NCBI RefSeq assembly: GCF_002964575.1 | Contig: NZ_POQQ01000026.1 | Span: forward strand, 62,001 to 126,000 | DNA from: Streptococcus suis | Lineage (GTDB): Bacteria > Bacillota > Bacilli > Lactobacillales > Streptococcaceae | Length of the DNA stretch: 64,000 nt | Direction of reading: 5' to 3' | In this document: positions 33,101 through 41,829 of the stretch, one piece after another | How positions within the stretch are numbered: the stretch's first letter is position 1 | How the letters are laid out: every line of letters starts with the position of its first letter | Program-made: the position numbers and the translations under genes | Notes under the pieces: model-generated | Database searches by the model: none | The model's input: only the letters and a program-made list of their open reading frames with translations | Told to the model about the DNA's origin: nothing

Positions 33101-36100
33101 CTCCGACAACATGAGCTAGAAGTGTATTGCCTCCGTATAGTGTCCTCGCAATAGCATTTTTTTGATGAGGACGTAAACTTATATCTGCTGTCATTCCTTC
33201 AAGGGATAAATATTGACCATCATACTCACGATTTCGTATAGAATTAAATTTCTCATTATAGAGTTTTTCTAAACGATGTCTTCGCCTTTGGTCCTTAAAA
33301 ATCCAATCCTTGAAAGCTTCTTTGAGAAGTTCTTGCTTCTCACCTGCTAACATAGTTTCTTTCTTGTTTAGAACTTGTCTTTTATCACCACCATCAGAAT
33401 AGACAGTATCGTACACTCTAGTATCACGCAAATTCAATGAATCTTCAATGAGTCGATAAGCATTTACCCTACTTGTCCCATAAGTCAAATTTGCTAAGTC
33501 ATTGCGACTGTCTTGTGTCTTGCCATCAATCTTCCACTCTGATGTAAAAGGAGAAAAATGAACATTTATTGCTTGTTTAGCATAATAACCAGGCTGTAAA
33601 GTGTCAAAAATAAACTGATTGATATCTGATGTAGGAATCCAAGTTGCACCAAGTCGTACCGATATTTCACTTGCGGTCAATTCTTTAGGCATGACTCCCT
33701 GAAGTTTATCTCGCTGAAATTTCAGTTCAATTATATTATCAAGAACATCCTTATCTGGATTTTCAATTGCTTGATACCTTTCAATGTAAAAATCCATGAT
33801 TGCCATTTTCTCACGAATATTTCCACTAAGGTATTGGTCTGCTGGAACATACGTTAATCCCATTTCTTCCATACCTTTCTCTGAAAATGGAAGTAATGTT
33901 GTTTCGGGATATATGTAGGGAATATCGAGATATATCTCGTCTTTCAACTCTTTTACGAGAACTTCTCTCGCTTTGTCGGTCAACTTGGTCATATAGTCAA
34001 AGTCAACTCTTCCCTTTTCTGAAATTGAAAGTATCAAAGCTTCATGACTAGATTCACAATGCTCGACAACTTTTGCTTTAGCAATCGTCCGTTTAAAGAA
34101 AATATCCCCTTTCCCTACAAACTTACCTTTATCCAGTTTCTCAATTGATGATACTAATGGATAGTTACTATCTTCTCGCAAATTCCTACGGTTTAGTGTA
34201 GAGTTAATATAGTCATGATTGGCTTTGAAAGTATCATAAGCTTTATTTAACCTATGTTGACTTTCTTGAATTAACTCATCACTAGCATTTTCTTTTTGGA
34301 GTTGAATGACTTCTTTCAGACTTTCGACAACCGCTAGATAATTTTTTAGTCTATTGATTTCCTTGTCTGTCATGTGTTGCCGAATCATCACCGAATCTTC
34401 ACGAAAATAGGGAATTCCATCTATCATGGTATAAGAAAAATTCTTAACATGATCCAAAGCTGGAAGTATGTCCTGCCCATCATTGATTTGTTGATGGATT
34501 TTAATATTTGGTATCTCACCTTGAATTTCTTCAACGGCAGTTGTCAATTGCACACTCAAATTTTCCTCATTGGGAATACAAGCTAAACTTGGACCAAATC
34601 TCCCAGAGACTTCTGTCATTTTACCCAAGACCATCTCTGGATGATCTACAAAATACTTATTGTAAGTAAATCCATTCTCATCTCTTGCTAAATGTATCCA
34701 GTCAACATCTTGCTCTCGAATAACATCTCGCTTCTGCAAGAAAAGAATATCACTGGTAACTTCAGTTCCTGCCAAACCTTTAAAAGTTGAATTTGGTAGC
34801 CGAATGGCCCCCAATAAATCGCACCTATTGGCCAGATACTGACGGACTCGACTATCTTGTTTGTCCATGGTTCCAGAAGAGGTCACAAATGCAATCACTC
34901 CACCACTGCGAACCTTGTCGATAGACTTGGCAAAGAAATAATCATGTATCAAGAATTTTTCTCGGTCATAATCTCTATCCGAAACTTTAAAATCACCAAA
35001 CGGAACATTTCCAACTGCCACATCGAAGAAATTATTTGAAAAGCTTGTATCTTCGTATCCTTGTATTTGAATAGTTGATTTTTGATATAGTTCTTGTGCA
35101 ATCCTACCGCTGATTCTATCTAACTCTACACCATAGATTTTTGAATGCCCCATTTCACTTGGTAGGCGACCGAGGAAGTTTCCAACCCCACAAGAAGGCT
35201 CCAAAATATTACCGTTTTCAAATCCAAGATTCTTCAATCCCAGATAAATAGCGTCAATGACCATTGGTGGTGTATAAAAAGCAGTCAAGGTGGATTCCTT
35301 GGCTGCTTGAAATTCTTCTGGACTAAGCAATTCTGTAAGTTCATTTCGTGCTTCTAACCATTGTCCGGTTTTCTCCTCGTTAAAAACATCAGCCAGTCCA
35401 CCCCATCCAACATATAAGGCAAGTGATTTCTGTTCTTCAAAAGTAGCTCGTCTACCTTCCAAATCTAATTTTTTTATGATTCGAATCGCTTCTAAGTTAT
35501 TGTCTAAGCGTTCGGAGGGAGAGAGTGAATGTGGTAAATTATCTAGAATGTAGTTGTCTAATAAATCAGGTTTCCTAGTGGACTGTGAAGGAGTGAGATG
35601 GTCTGCTGAATTGATAACTTCCGCAACAGGTATTATATCATCAACACTACTATCATCAAAAGCTGAATCATCAAAGAGATCCAACTGCTCATGCTGACTG
35701 ATTTTTTCTATCAGCAAACTAGTTTCTAGGTTTTGAACATACTCATCAATTTCAAACTTAAAACGGTCCTCTAACTCTACAACATAGCTAACCTGACCAA
35801 CTGTATCAATTCGTGCTACAAATTCATCTTCCAAAAATACATTAACTTGACCATTGTCCAGTTTATCAAATTCAAATAATGGTGATTCTTGAAAATTAGA
35901 GAATATCTGTTCATTGTATTGGTAAAGCTTGCTTTCGTCATCAGACAGATACGTCTCATTTTCTAAAAGTCTATCAATTTCACCTGCAACTTTCCTCCAA
36001 CTAAATGTTTCGTTATAACCATCAGCCTTTCTTGTCAAGTGCAAGCCTCTGGAGTCATAATTGTAGGAAATAGGAAAATTTGGACCAGTAGCACCACCCC

Positions 36101-37448
36101 ATCCATATTCTTTTTGTAAAAAATGAGCTTGAATTTTAATATCTTCCTGACTAGAAAAAAAGTGAGCAACTCTAAGTCGCCCACCTCGTGTACCAGTACC
36201 TTTTCGAAGTACATCATGCAATTCTTCAAGTGATATTTTATCTAAATGTAAATTAGATTCTCCCTGACTTGTTCCTTGACGGATTGACGAAGATTGTTCA
36301 TCTGGCTGATCCAGCTCAACATATCCTTGGTCTTCAAGTCCTCGGTCAACTTCCATTCTTGAATCAGATGACTTTCTATTTGTTCCGCCATGCTCTGTGA
36401 TTCTTTCTCCACTGCTATCAAATGTGGAATCAGCTGTCCTGTCTGATATAATTCCAAAAGTAGTTCGGTCTTGTTCTCTTCCTTGCTCAGAAACTCCAAT
36501 CTTTCCTTGGAGTAGAGAGCTTTCCCAATCTCGTCCCGAATCTGTTGATTGGTTCGAAGGGTCTGTAGTGTTAGACGATAAATCACCTCTACTATCTCCT
36601 CTGTTGATTGACAGTGACTGAAGTCGTTGACTGTCAAGGTCGTGTTCATCTTCTCGATCAGTAATGCTTGATTCATCTCTTTGTCCTCCTCTTTCTTCTA
36701 CAACCTCATTATACCGCTCAATCAGTTCTTTTGTCTGCTCTTTTAATGCAATTTTCTCATACTTTTTTTGATGAATAATCCTGAGAATTTTTTGCGACAT
36801 TCTGGTCAAATAATCACCAAATATCAGAAACTGACGTGGGCTAAATTGACCGAGACCATTTTCTAGCAAGTCTTGGTTCAGTTTTAGTGCAATTCCAAGT
36901 CTATTTGATAATACTGCTTCAAAACTTTGTTCAATAAAGCGTAATAAGTTTGATTCGGTTTCCACATCTAAATTCATTCCGACAAGAACTTTTGAACCAA
37001 TACCTTTCGTTGCAAGATTTGCAAGATAGCGAATTGCAGCAGCCTCATTTTCTGGTCTAAGCGATAGTCTCTCATGAACAAGGTCTGCTAAAATGGATAG
37101 ATCCTGACCTGCTTCATATTGCCACTCCACAATTGGCTTGTTATCTCTATTCGTCAAAACTGTCTGACTTATGTCAAATACATATCCAATTGACATTTTG
37201 GATTGTTTATTTAATAAAATTGGAATCCCTTTTTGACCTCGTCTAACAATATGGTCAACTGATTTCCAGGATTGAAAGTCTGAGCATAAACTGGCTGTCG
37301 GTCTCTGATGAATAATGCTCAATTGATTTTGAAAGTCAAAGCCAACAACAAAGCCCAAGCGTGCTAACAGTCTCTGATAAGCATCAACATCTGAGAGATA
37401 GTAACTGGATAAGTCTCCGACATAGTTGGCATAATCTTCAACTCGCAT
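30180..37448 (-). CDS. Giant SNF2-type helicase/DNA methylase-like protein
   Basis: The 2422-residue protein has an N-terminal region resembling the ArdC ssDNA-binding domain ([20 protein letters not shown]). A hydrophilic linker (about 245-410) hosts a second reading frame. A methylase-like Rossmann part follows, with [12 protein letters not shown] (about 753) and [11 protein letters not shown] (about 816). A helicase domain comes next with Walker [11 protein letters not shown] (about 1443), DEAH box [11 protein letters not shown] (about 1608) and a helicase C region ([20 protein letters not shown]). The C-terminal coiled coil ends in an acidic tail. Proteins of this size and order are hallmarks of Firmicute ICEs; protection from restriction or help in DNA transfer is suspected. 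The methylase N-x-PF motif reads NVPF. Confidence 0.9.
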   Translation of the reverse strand: MRVEDYANYVGDLSSYYLSDVDAYQRLLARLGFVVGFDFQNQLSIIHQRPTASLCSDFQSWKSVDHIVRRGQKGIPILLNKQSKMSIGYVFDISQTVLTNRDNKPIVEWQYEAGQDLSILADLVHERLSLRPENEAAAIRYLANLATKGIGSKVLVGMNLDVETESNLLRFIEQSFEAVLSNRLGIALKLNQDLLENGLGQFSPRQFLIFGDYLTRMSQKILRIIHQKKYEKIALKEQTKELIERYNEVVEERGGQRDESSITDREDEHDLDSQRLQSLSINRGDSRGDLSSNTTDPSNQSTDSGRDWESSLLQGKIGVSEQGREQDRTTFGIISDRTADSTFDSSGERITEHGGTNRKSSDSRMEVDRGLEDQGYVELDQPDEQSSSIRQGTSQGESNLHLDKISLEELHDVLRKGTGTRGGRLRVAHFFSSQEDIKIQAHFLQKEYGWGGATGPNFPISYNYDSRGLHLTRKADGYNETFSWRKVAGEIDRLLENETYLSDDESKLYQYNEQIFSNFQESPLFEFDKLDNGQVNVFLEDEFVARIDTVGQVSYVVELEDRFKFEIDEYVQNLETSLLIEKISQHEQLDLFDDSAFDDSSVDDIIPVAEVINSADHLTPSQSTRKPDLLDNYILDNLPHSLSPSERLDNNLEAIRIIKKLDLEGRRATFEEQKSLALYVGWGGLADVFNEEKTGQWLEARNELTELLSPEEFQAAKESTLTAFYTPPMVIDAIYLGLKNLGFENGNILEPSCGVGNFLGRLPSEMGHSKIYGVELDRISGRIAQELYQKSTIQIQGYEDTSFSNNFFDVAVGNVPFGDFKVSDRDYDREKFLIHDYFFAKSIDKVRSGGVIAFVTSSGTMDKQDSRVRQYLANRCDLLGAIRLPNSTFKGLAGTEVTSDILFLQKRDVIREQDVDWIHLARDENGFTYNKYFVDHPEMVLGKMTEVSGRFGPSLACIPNEENLSVQLTTAVEEIQGEIPNIKIHQQINDGQDILPALDHVKNFSYTMIDGIPYFREDSVMIRQHMTDKEINRLKNYLAVVESLKEVIQLQKENASDELIQESQHRLNKAYDTFKANHDYINSTLNRRNLREDSNYPLVSSIEKLDKGKFVGKGDIFFKRTIAKAKVVEHCESSHEALILSISEKGRVDFDYMTKLTDKAREVLVKELKDEIYLDIPYIYPETTLLPFSEKGMEEMGLTYVPADQYLSGNIREKMAIMDFYIERYQAIENPDKDVLDNIIELKFQRDKLQGVMPKELTASEISVRLGATWIPTSDINQFIFDTLQPGYYAKQAINVHFSPFTSEWKIDGKTQDSRNDLANLTYGTSRVNAYRLIEDSLNLRDTRVYDTVYSDGGDKRQVLNKKETMLAGEKQELLKEAFKDWIFKDQRRRHRLEKLYNEKFNSIRNREYDGQYLSLEGMTADISLRPHQKNAIARTLYGGNTLLAHVVGAGKTFEMVASAIESKRLGMSNKALFVVPNHLTEQMGREFMELYPAANIMVATKKDFEPANRKRFVGRIATGEYDAVIIGHTQFEKIPMSKEYQEQHLKRQIQDIVEFIEEYKYQRDQNFTVKQLEGTKKKLEAKLKKLNDDFRKDDVVTFEELGVDKLYIDEAHNYKNLYLYTKMRNVAGIGQTEAMKSSDMFMKCRYLDELTGGKGVVFATGTPVSNSMSELYTMQRYLQYDDLEKKGLHHFDSWASTFGETVTAIELSPEGDSYRSKTRFSKFYNLPELMSFVKEMADIKTADLLNLPTPQAHYETILTRPTNHQKEILKTLSERADKVRNRKVEPHEDNMLRITNDGKKIALDQRLINTLLPDDPESKVNVCTKNIFSIWEKSSEQRSAQLVFCDMSTPKGDGTFNLYDDMKGKLIELGIPENEIAFIHDANNEKQKAELFAKVRSGDVRILFGSTSKMGAGTNVQSKLIALHDLDVPWRPADLEQRSGRIVRQGNENKDVYIYRYVTENTFDAYLWQTIENKQKFISQIMTSKTPVRVADDVDENTLNYAEIKALATGNPLIKEKMDLDVEVSKLRMLESNYKSNLYQLEDKIAKHYPSEITRLKGQIVKVNEDIKRREPKVQGDGLFNGMEILGKTYSDKKEAAEELMKILPLVPAEGSMPIGNYRGFELSAFFNQIAQAMDFVIEGNLSYNGHFGESPEGNIQRLDNVLDRIDEELSKLENRLSDVQYKLQVAKEEVTKPFEKADMLKEKTLRLAEVNRILDMGEVEELDNPNPLLEDVKAAIVDFMDREYGSRKESNQSKEEQFNDIFSTGDLVYLAKSKSNVGGYDIEYSVDLSNFSWKLTFADSDISTGQFDGSTTDEQAQHFKLFLEHSTKDDLLSIDEKTTCQMLGLPYTRDSLDHDMDNDGITDRYDHDIKDSDVFESTYDVDGEEKRPSTLAQIQAFKAEVEERDYKSQYKEEIEEEQVI
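36242..36676 (-). CDS. Out-of-frame 144-codon ORF nested inside the helicase/methylase gene
   Basis: The ORF runs in the +1 frame within the low-complexity linker of the giant gene. It starts with ATG preceded by AGAGGAGGACAAAGAG, a full AGGAGG with 8-base spacing, and ends in TAG. The product is helical and amphipathic (for example [20 protein letters not shown] and [20 protein letters not shown]) with balanced composition, whereas the main frame here is Ser/Asp/Arg-rich. Either it is a real overlapping gene, or the AGGAGG is chance within Glu-Glu-Arg-Gly-Gly codons. No family was recognised. Confidence 0.4.
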   Translation of the reverse strand: MNQALLIEKMNTTLTVNDFSHCQSTEEIVEVIYRLTLQTLRTNQQIRDEIGKALYSKERLEFLSKEENKTELLLELYQTGQLIPHLIAVEKESQSMAEQIESHLIQEWKLTEDLKTKDMLSWISQMNNLRQSVKEQVRENLIYI

Positions 37449-37466
37449 GACTTCTCCTTTCTATCC

Positions 37467-37919
37467 CTATAAAACATGTTCGGACTTAGGTTTGTTCGTT
37501 TGCTCTTTTTCAGGGACTGGACAAGCAAAGTGCTGACCAAAATCCACTTTATTATCATCTTCATCTTTAGAGATAACTGTTACAGAAGTTCGAACCACAT
37601 CCGATACACCAGTAGAGCGAATGGTATACGACTGGCCGTAAGCCATAAAGCAAAGATTTCCTTCGTCAGTCAAAAGAACATCAACTCCATTTTTTATGTC
37701 TTGCTCCGCAATAAAATCGAAAATATTATGAAGAAATGATTCATAGTCTAAAGGAACATTCATTTCCTTATGATAATCATCCTCGAATCGTAATTGAAAT
37801 TCCGAATGGTAATCTGGTAGCGACAAAAGTTTTGATATAATATCGTCTATCTCCTTGTCATGTCGCAAAGATTCTTCGTAATTGCTTTCGTAAATTGATT
37901 TCTTGTGTAATAGTTTCAT
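37467..37919 (-). CDS. Hypothetical ICE protein
   Basis: The 150-residue acidic soluble protein lies between the methyltransferases and the giant helicase. It overlaps the upstream methyltransferase by four bases and ends 18 bases before the next start. A central beta-like stretch is visible (DVLLTDEGNLCFMAYGQSYT). No known motif was seen. Tight packing in the operon supports it being real. Confidence 0.75.
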   Translation of the reverse strand: MKLLHKKSIYESNYEESLRHDKEIDDIISKLLSLPDYHSEFQLRFEDDYHKEMNVPLDYESFLHNIFDFIAEQDIKNGVDVLLTDEGNLCFMAYGQSYTIRSTGVSDVVRTSVTVISKDEDDNKVDFGQHFACPVPEKEQTNKPKSEHVL

Positions 37920-38875
37920 TTGATTAACTCCTTCTGATAAATTTGTTTTATGATTGCCTCTAGAACTGGTACTACTATGGAATTTCCGGCTTGTTGATAG
38001 AGGATACTGGATTTCTTGTTGTTTTTTTCTGGATATACAGTTCGTAATAAATCAAAGTCTAAATCAGTAAATCCCATCAAGCGGAAACATTCTCTTTCTG
38101 TTAGATAGCGATATTTCCCATTTGTAAGTTTAATAAACCCAGCATTTGGCACTCGTGTTTGCTTCGTAGAAATGGTATAGCAATAATCTTGAATGATATG
38201 AACTCGTTCAGTAAAAACTGACTGACAAGCTTTTTCAATATATTTTAGAATTGAAGGTTGGGTGACCAGATACTTCTCGGCTACATCTTTCTCCAAAAAT
38301 ACCTGCATCGACGGAGATTTCATGCGTTCCAATTTTGAAAAATCAAATGGGTTAACTTCGCCAAGAAAACTCACTACAAAGACACGTTTCCGTTTTTGAG
38401 GTATTCCAAAATCATAGCTGTCCAAAACCCAATAGCAAGATGAATAGCCTAAATATTCCAGTTCAGATAGATAGGTCTCAAATGTTGGTTTCATTTTCTT
38501 ATCTAGTACACCTACGACATTCTCCCAAATAACCCATTTAGGTTTTTTGACAGCATTTTTTAAAATCATAATTGTCTCAAACAATAGTGAACTTCTCGTA
38601 AACGAACCTTTCCTTCCCCCTCTTTTTAGTCCAGAACGTGAAAAATCCTGACAAGGACTACCATGCATTAACAGGTCAATCTGAACATTTGGTAAGGAAT
38701 ACCCTTTAACGGATTGAGGAATAAAATTCTCGTTATAGAGGACGTTATAACTTTTTACACAATTCCTATCTATTTCAACAAAGTCTATCAATTCATGAGG
38801 GACCTTCTGATTTAGTAGTGCTTTCCGAAAAGCACCAATTCCTCCAAATAATTCAACAACTCTCATGGTTTTCAA
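37916..38875 (-). CDS. DNA (cytosine-5) methyltransferase, second of a tandem pair
   Basis: The 319-residue protein has motif I VVELFGGIGAFRKAL, motif IV with the catalytic Cys in MHGSPCQDFS, motif VI WVIWENVVGVL, motif VIII (QKRKRVFVVSF) and the C-terminal QQAGNSIVVPVLEAI. The target-recognition region is short, about residues 190-255. The probable start is TTG at 38875 behind GGAGGG; an ATG three codons later is the alternative. It overlaps the previous methyltransferase by 23 bases. No restriction enzyme is encoded nearby, so it likely shields the element from host restriction. Confidence 0.93.
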   Translation of the reverse strand: MKTMRVVELFGGIGAFRKALLNQKVPHELIDFVEIDRNCVKSYNVLYNENFIPQSVKGYSLPNVQIDLLMHGSPCQDFSRSGLKRGGRKGSFTRSSLLFETIMILKNAVKKPKWVIWENVVGVLDKKMKPTFETYLSELEYLGYSSCYWVLDSYDFGIPQKRKRVFVVSFLGEVNPFDFSKLERMKSPSMQVFLEKDVAEKYLVTQPSILKYIEKACQSVFTERVHIIQDYCYTISTKQTRVPNAGFIKLTNGKYRYLTERECFRLMGFTDLDFDLLRTVYPEKNNKKSSILYQQAGNSIVVPVLEAIIKQIYQKELIK

Positions 38876-40055
38876 CTGCTTTTCCCTCCTTTTCTATAGC
38901 GGCTAATCTCTTGCCAATTTCATAAACAACAGGTACCGTTACTGCGTTACCTGCTTGCTTATACAATTGCGAATTGGAAGAAACACTACTGGCTCGATTA
39001 AATGCCCAGTCAGGAAAACCCTGTAAACGAAAACACTCTCTTGGAGTTAATTTACGAATCCGCAATTGATTCGTTACAACTCCAAGAGAGTTACCAGTTA
39101 CTAAGGTTTGAGCAACCTGTTTTCCAACTCGTCCTCTACGAAAATTTGATGATGGATAAGCAAAATTAAGCGAGTCACCTTCAACAGCAATCTCGAATCC
39201 CTTATTTGTATTTGAACGTATGTAAAGTCCTCGTTTTCTCGGAATGCGTTTTTCCAAGACAACTCCGTGTCGGTCTTGTGCCGTTAACGTCAACATGGGT
39301 TCTGTTGGGTCTTTCATCCGCCGTCCCCTTTGCCTTTTAACCAATCTATCAGGTGTTAGGATAGGATAAGCAATTTTTACCCCCTCACCTTTATTAGTAG
39401 TCAAAGCGGGCGAAATTCCGCTCGATGAATATACATTTCCATTTAACCCACTTCCTGAAGGATTTATATTTCCTAGACATGTTGGACTTGATAAATTAGT
39501 CTGTTTACTTTTTCGTCCGAGAGGAAAAATGAACTGTCGACTTCTTCCTCTAGAATGTCCAATAATATAGACTCTTTCCCTGTGTTGAGGGACACCAAAA
39601 TATTTGCTGTCAAGTACTTGCCATTCAACATCATACCCCAATTCATTAAGCGTGGTGAGTATAGTTCGGAACGTCCTCCCTTGGTCATGATTGAGTAAGC
39701 CCTTAACGTTTTCAAGTAGTAAAAACCGTGGTTGGATTTGTTGGGTCGCTCTAGCAATCTCGAAGAACAGAGTTCCTCTAGTATCTTCAAATCCCAATCT
39801 TCGTCCTGCGAGCGAAAATGCCTGACAAGGGAATCCACCACAGATACAATCAATTTTTCCTCGGAGCTTGCGGAATGACTTATTGGATATTTCTCGTATA
39901 TCATGAAATTCAACTTCTCCTCCCGTATCAAAAATAGCTTGGTAGGAATTTCGAGCAAAGCGGTCTATTTCACAAAAACCGACACAAATGTGACCAGCTT
40001 GTTCAAGTCCTAATCGAAAACCTCCTATCCCTGCAAATAAATCCAAAAAATACAT
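38853..40055 (-). CDS. DNA (cytosine-5) methyltransferase, first of a tandem pair
   Basis: The 400-residue protein has motif I FLDLFAGIGGFRLGLEQAGH, the catalytic Cys in CGGFPCQAFSLAGRRLGF, motif VI LLLENVKGL and motif VIII QHRERVYIIG. Its target-recognition region of about 160 residues is longer than in its neighbour. The C-terminus has LYKQAGNAVTVPVVYEI. Different recognition regions imply that the pair methylates two different sequences. It begins 21 bases behind a terminator hairpin. Confidence 0.94.
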   Translation of the reverse strand: MYFLDLFAGIGGFRLGLEQAGHICVGFCEIDRFARNSYQAIFDTGGEVEFHDIREISNKSFRKLRGKIDCICGGFPCQAFSLAGRRLGFEDTRGTLFFEIARATQQIQPRFLLLENVKGLLNHDQGRTFRTILTTLNELGYDVEWQVLDSKYFGVPQHRERVYIIGHSRGRSRQFIFPLGRKSKQTNLSSPTCLGNINPSGSGLNGNVYSSSGISPALTTNKGEGVKIAYPILTPDRLVKRQRGRRMKDPTEPMLTLTAQDRHGVVLEKRIPRKRGLYIRSNTNKGFEIAVEGDSLNFAYPSSNFRRGRVGKQVAQTLVTGNSLGVVTNQLRIRKLTPRECFRLQGFPDWAFNRASSVSSNSQLYKQAGNAVTVPVVYEIGKRLAAIEKEGKAVENHESC

Positions 40056-40075
40056 TTTTCCTCCTTTCTTACAAA

Positions 40076-40106
40076 AGAAAAAAGCGACTAGATTTCTCTA
40101 ATCGCT
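40076..40106 (-). terminator. Terminator/attenuator before the methyltransferase pair
   Basis: On the minus strand AGCGATTAGA pairs with TCTAGTCGCT around GAAA, followed by TTTTTTC. It lies between the small gene at 40134 and the methyltransferase start at 40055. With no room for a promoter behind it, it must be an attenuator, or the methyltransferases use a promoter inside the upstream gene. Confidence 0.8.
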
Positions 40107-40133
40107 CTAATGATTAAGTATCAAAACGTTTTA

Positions 40134-40358
40134 TTAAGTCTGAAAATACTCAGGTTTTATTTTATCAATCAAGGTGCTAGCTATGGAGTTAACCCCAACA
40201 TGCATCAAGATTGGATCTTCAAAATCTACCTGACTTGCATACTGTCTTGCAATTTGATGTGCAACACTAGCCTCAAGTTTGTATTTAGATGCTTCTAACA
40301 AAGCCTGTGCTAATTCATTACTATACAAATCAACAGGGCTAATCACAGTTTTTGCCAT
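40134..40358 (-). CDS. Small partner protein of the DUF3990 gene, possible antitoxin
   Basis: The 74-residue helical protein opens MAKTVISPVDLYSNELAQAL and overlaps the preceding DUF3990 gene by 16 bases. A terminator follows. In many Firmicutes DUF3990 proteins are coupled to a small DUF3791-like protein. This one has the right size and position, but I cannot confirm the family by eye. Confidence 0.65.
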   Translation of the reverse strand: MAKTVISPVDLYSNELAQALLEASKYKLEASVAHQIARQYASQVDFEDPILMHVGVNSIASTLIDKIKPEYFQT

Positions 40359-40981
40359 TGGTCTAACTCCTTTCCATCTTCAGATAAATATATCTTATTT
40401 ACCTTCATTATATCACAAAAGTCTTGATTGTGAATGGATAACTGCTTAAATGAGAATGGCTTACGAAATTCTTCTAAAACATCTGTTTTTGAAATTATTC
40501 CAGCCTTATATTTTTGAAGTAAACCTGTCGGATTATCATCCGTCTGAACTCCATATATAAAATCAAATTGATGAATCCGTTCACTTGAGCGAAGCCTATT
40601 CTGAAACACAAACTCAGCAAAATCTATTACATCATTAGAAGCCTTATGACTATTGAAATAGTGACACTTGTATTTAGAAGTTGTAAAGATGGAAGGAAAA
40701 TCTGTCAGTTCAAACTCTAAAATAATCCCTTCCTCATCGACATTCCCCAAAAATTTCGAACTAGCATTATTGGCATTTAGAAATTCTACCAAACGATTGA
40801 TATATTTTTGAGCTTGTTGAAAATCCGAAGTGATATAAAATCCAGCACCAAAATCGAGTTCATGTCCTAAGTTGAAATCTACCTTTATCCCTTTCAACAA
40901 AGACGGAAGATGTCTTTTTAAAGTAGCATGATACCATTTATTATGTGATAAATTTTTAATTTGCTTACTTGTTAAATCCAT
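40343..40981 (-). CDS. DUF3990-like protein (ADP-ribosyltransferase-like fold)
   Basis: The 212-residue protein has the DUF3990 landmarks WYHATLKRH near the start, DFGAGFYITSDFQQAQKY (about 55-72), a middle FDFIYGVQTDD stretch and a C-terminal LSIHNQDFCDIMK. These resemble the H-Y-E-like core of the ART superfamily. The ATG at 40981 follows GAGGT; an upstream ATG at 41008 has no ribosome site. With the overlapping small gene it may form a toxin-antitoxin or element-stability unit. Enzymatic activity is not proven by the motifs visible. Confidence 0.75.
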   Translation of the reverse strand: MDLTSKQIKNLSHNKWYHATLKRHLPSLLKGIKVDFNLGHELDFGAGFYITSDFQQAQKYINRLVEFLNANNASSKFLGNVDEEGIILEFELTDFPSIFTTSKYKCHYFNSHKASNDVIDFAEFVFQNRLRSSERIHQFDFIYGVQTDDNPTGLLQKYKAGIISKTDVLEEFRKPFSFKQLSIHNQDFCDIMKVNKIYLSEDGKELDQWQKL

Positions 40982-41023
40982 TTCAATACCTCTATAGTCA
41001 TTATACAAAAAAGGAAAACAATG

Positions 41024-41620
41024 TCAAACTTCCTCTTCTCCTTCACTTACATAATCATCATCTTCTTCAAATTCTTCAAAGTTGTGTTCTTTCTTGGGTT
41101 TAATGACCTTCATATAATACCCTGCACACAAAACTCCAATAAGAAATAGACCGATAATAATGTAGTTACCAGCTGAAGATTTTTGTTTCGATTCTTCTTT
41201 CTTGACAGGTTTTTCTTCGACAACTTCTTCAATCTTTTGTGGTTTGACTGCAACCGTATTAGTTGATTCAATTAGGTTAAGCAAATCCTGTTCTGAAACT
41301 TCTGTTAGTAATTGGACATTCTGTCCACCTTTATCATGATCAATAATCAGATGAAACACCTTACCTGATTTACTCGTGAATGTGACAAATTGTCGCTTAG
41401 TTGCAACAGATTCGGTAATTTCATAATCTTGATTATTAGCATCAACATTTTCTGTAACTTGCCCCTTAGCATTGCTTTGCTCTGAGGCTTGAGGATTAAC
41501 CGAAATTGCTACTGGCTGACTATTTGTGTCTAGATTTGGAGAGCTTGCATAAATAGTTTGGCAACCACTAAAAAGCATAACCAACCCAGTCAACTTCACA
41601 AAACTACTTAATCGTTTCAT
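41024..41620 (-). CDS. DUF4366 (CD1107-type) secreted conjugation protein with membrane anchor
   Basis: The 198-residue protein has an N-terminal signal segment (LTGLVMLFSGCQTIYA) with a lipobox-like LFSGC, a Ser/Asn-rich linker and a domain FVTFTSKSGKVFHLIIDHDK typical of DUF4366. A membrane helix (NYIIIGLFLIGVLCAGYYM) and an acidic tail follow. The ATG at 41620 follows AAAAGGAGTTG. The protein sits with DUF4315 and CHAP genes, as in other Firmicute ICEs of this family, and is likely part of the cell-surface side of the secretion channel. Confidence 0.85.
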   Translation of the reverse strand: MKRLSSFVKLTGLVMLFSGCQTIYASSPNLDTNSQPVAISVNPQASEQSNAKGQVTENVDANNQDYEITESVATKRQFVTFTSKSGKVFHLIIDHDKGGQNVQLLTEVSEQDLLNLIESTNTVAVKPQKIEEVVEEKPVKKEESKQKSSAGNYIIIGLFLIGVLCAGYYMKVIKPKKEHNFEEFEEDDDYVSEGEEEV

Positions 41621-41819
41621 GCGACAACTCCTTTTCAAATAGGACTTTTTTAGTAAATTCTTCAAGTGATAGATTTGATTTTTCAAAGACAACGATGACC
41701 TCTTCATAAATTAAATCTTGTTCATCCTGCAAAACCTGAGCCAAATCTTGGTCAAGTTTTTGCTTTTTTTCTAGTAACTTTTCTTTCTTTTTTTGCAACA
41801 TTTGAATATCTTTACGCAT
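41604..41819 (-). CDS. DUF4315 family small coiled-coil protein
   Basis: The 71-residue protein is almost entirely charged helix (KKKEKLLEKKQKLDQDLAQV). It follows the CHAP gene and overlaps the DUF4366 gene by 17 bases, the standard DUF4315-DUF4366 arrangement. The ATG at 41819 has AAGGAGGAATAT before it. The role in conjugation is unknown. Confidence 0.83.
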   Translation of the reverse strand: MRKDIQMLQKKKEKLLEKKQKLDQDLAQVLQDEQDLIYEEVIVVFEKSNLSLEEFTKKVLFEKELSHETIK

Positions 41820-41829
41820 ATATTCCTCC

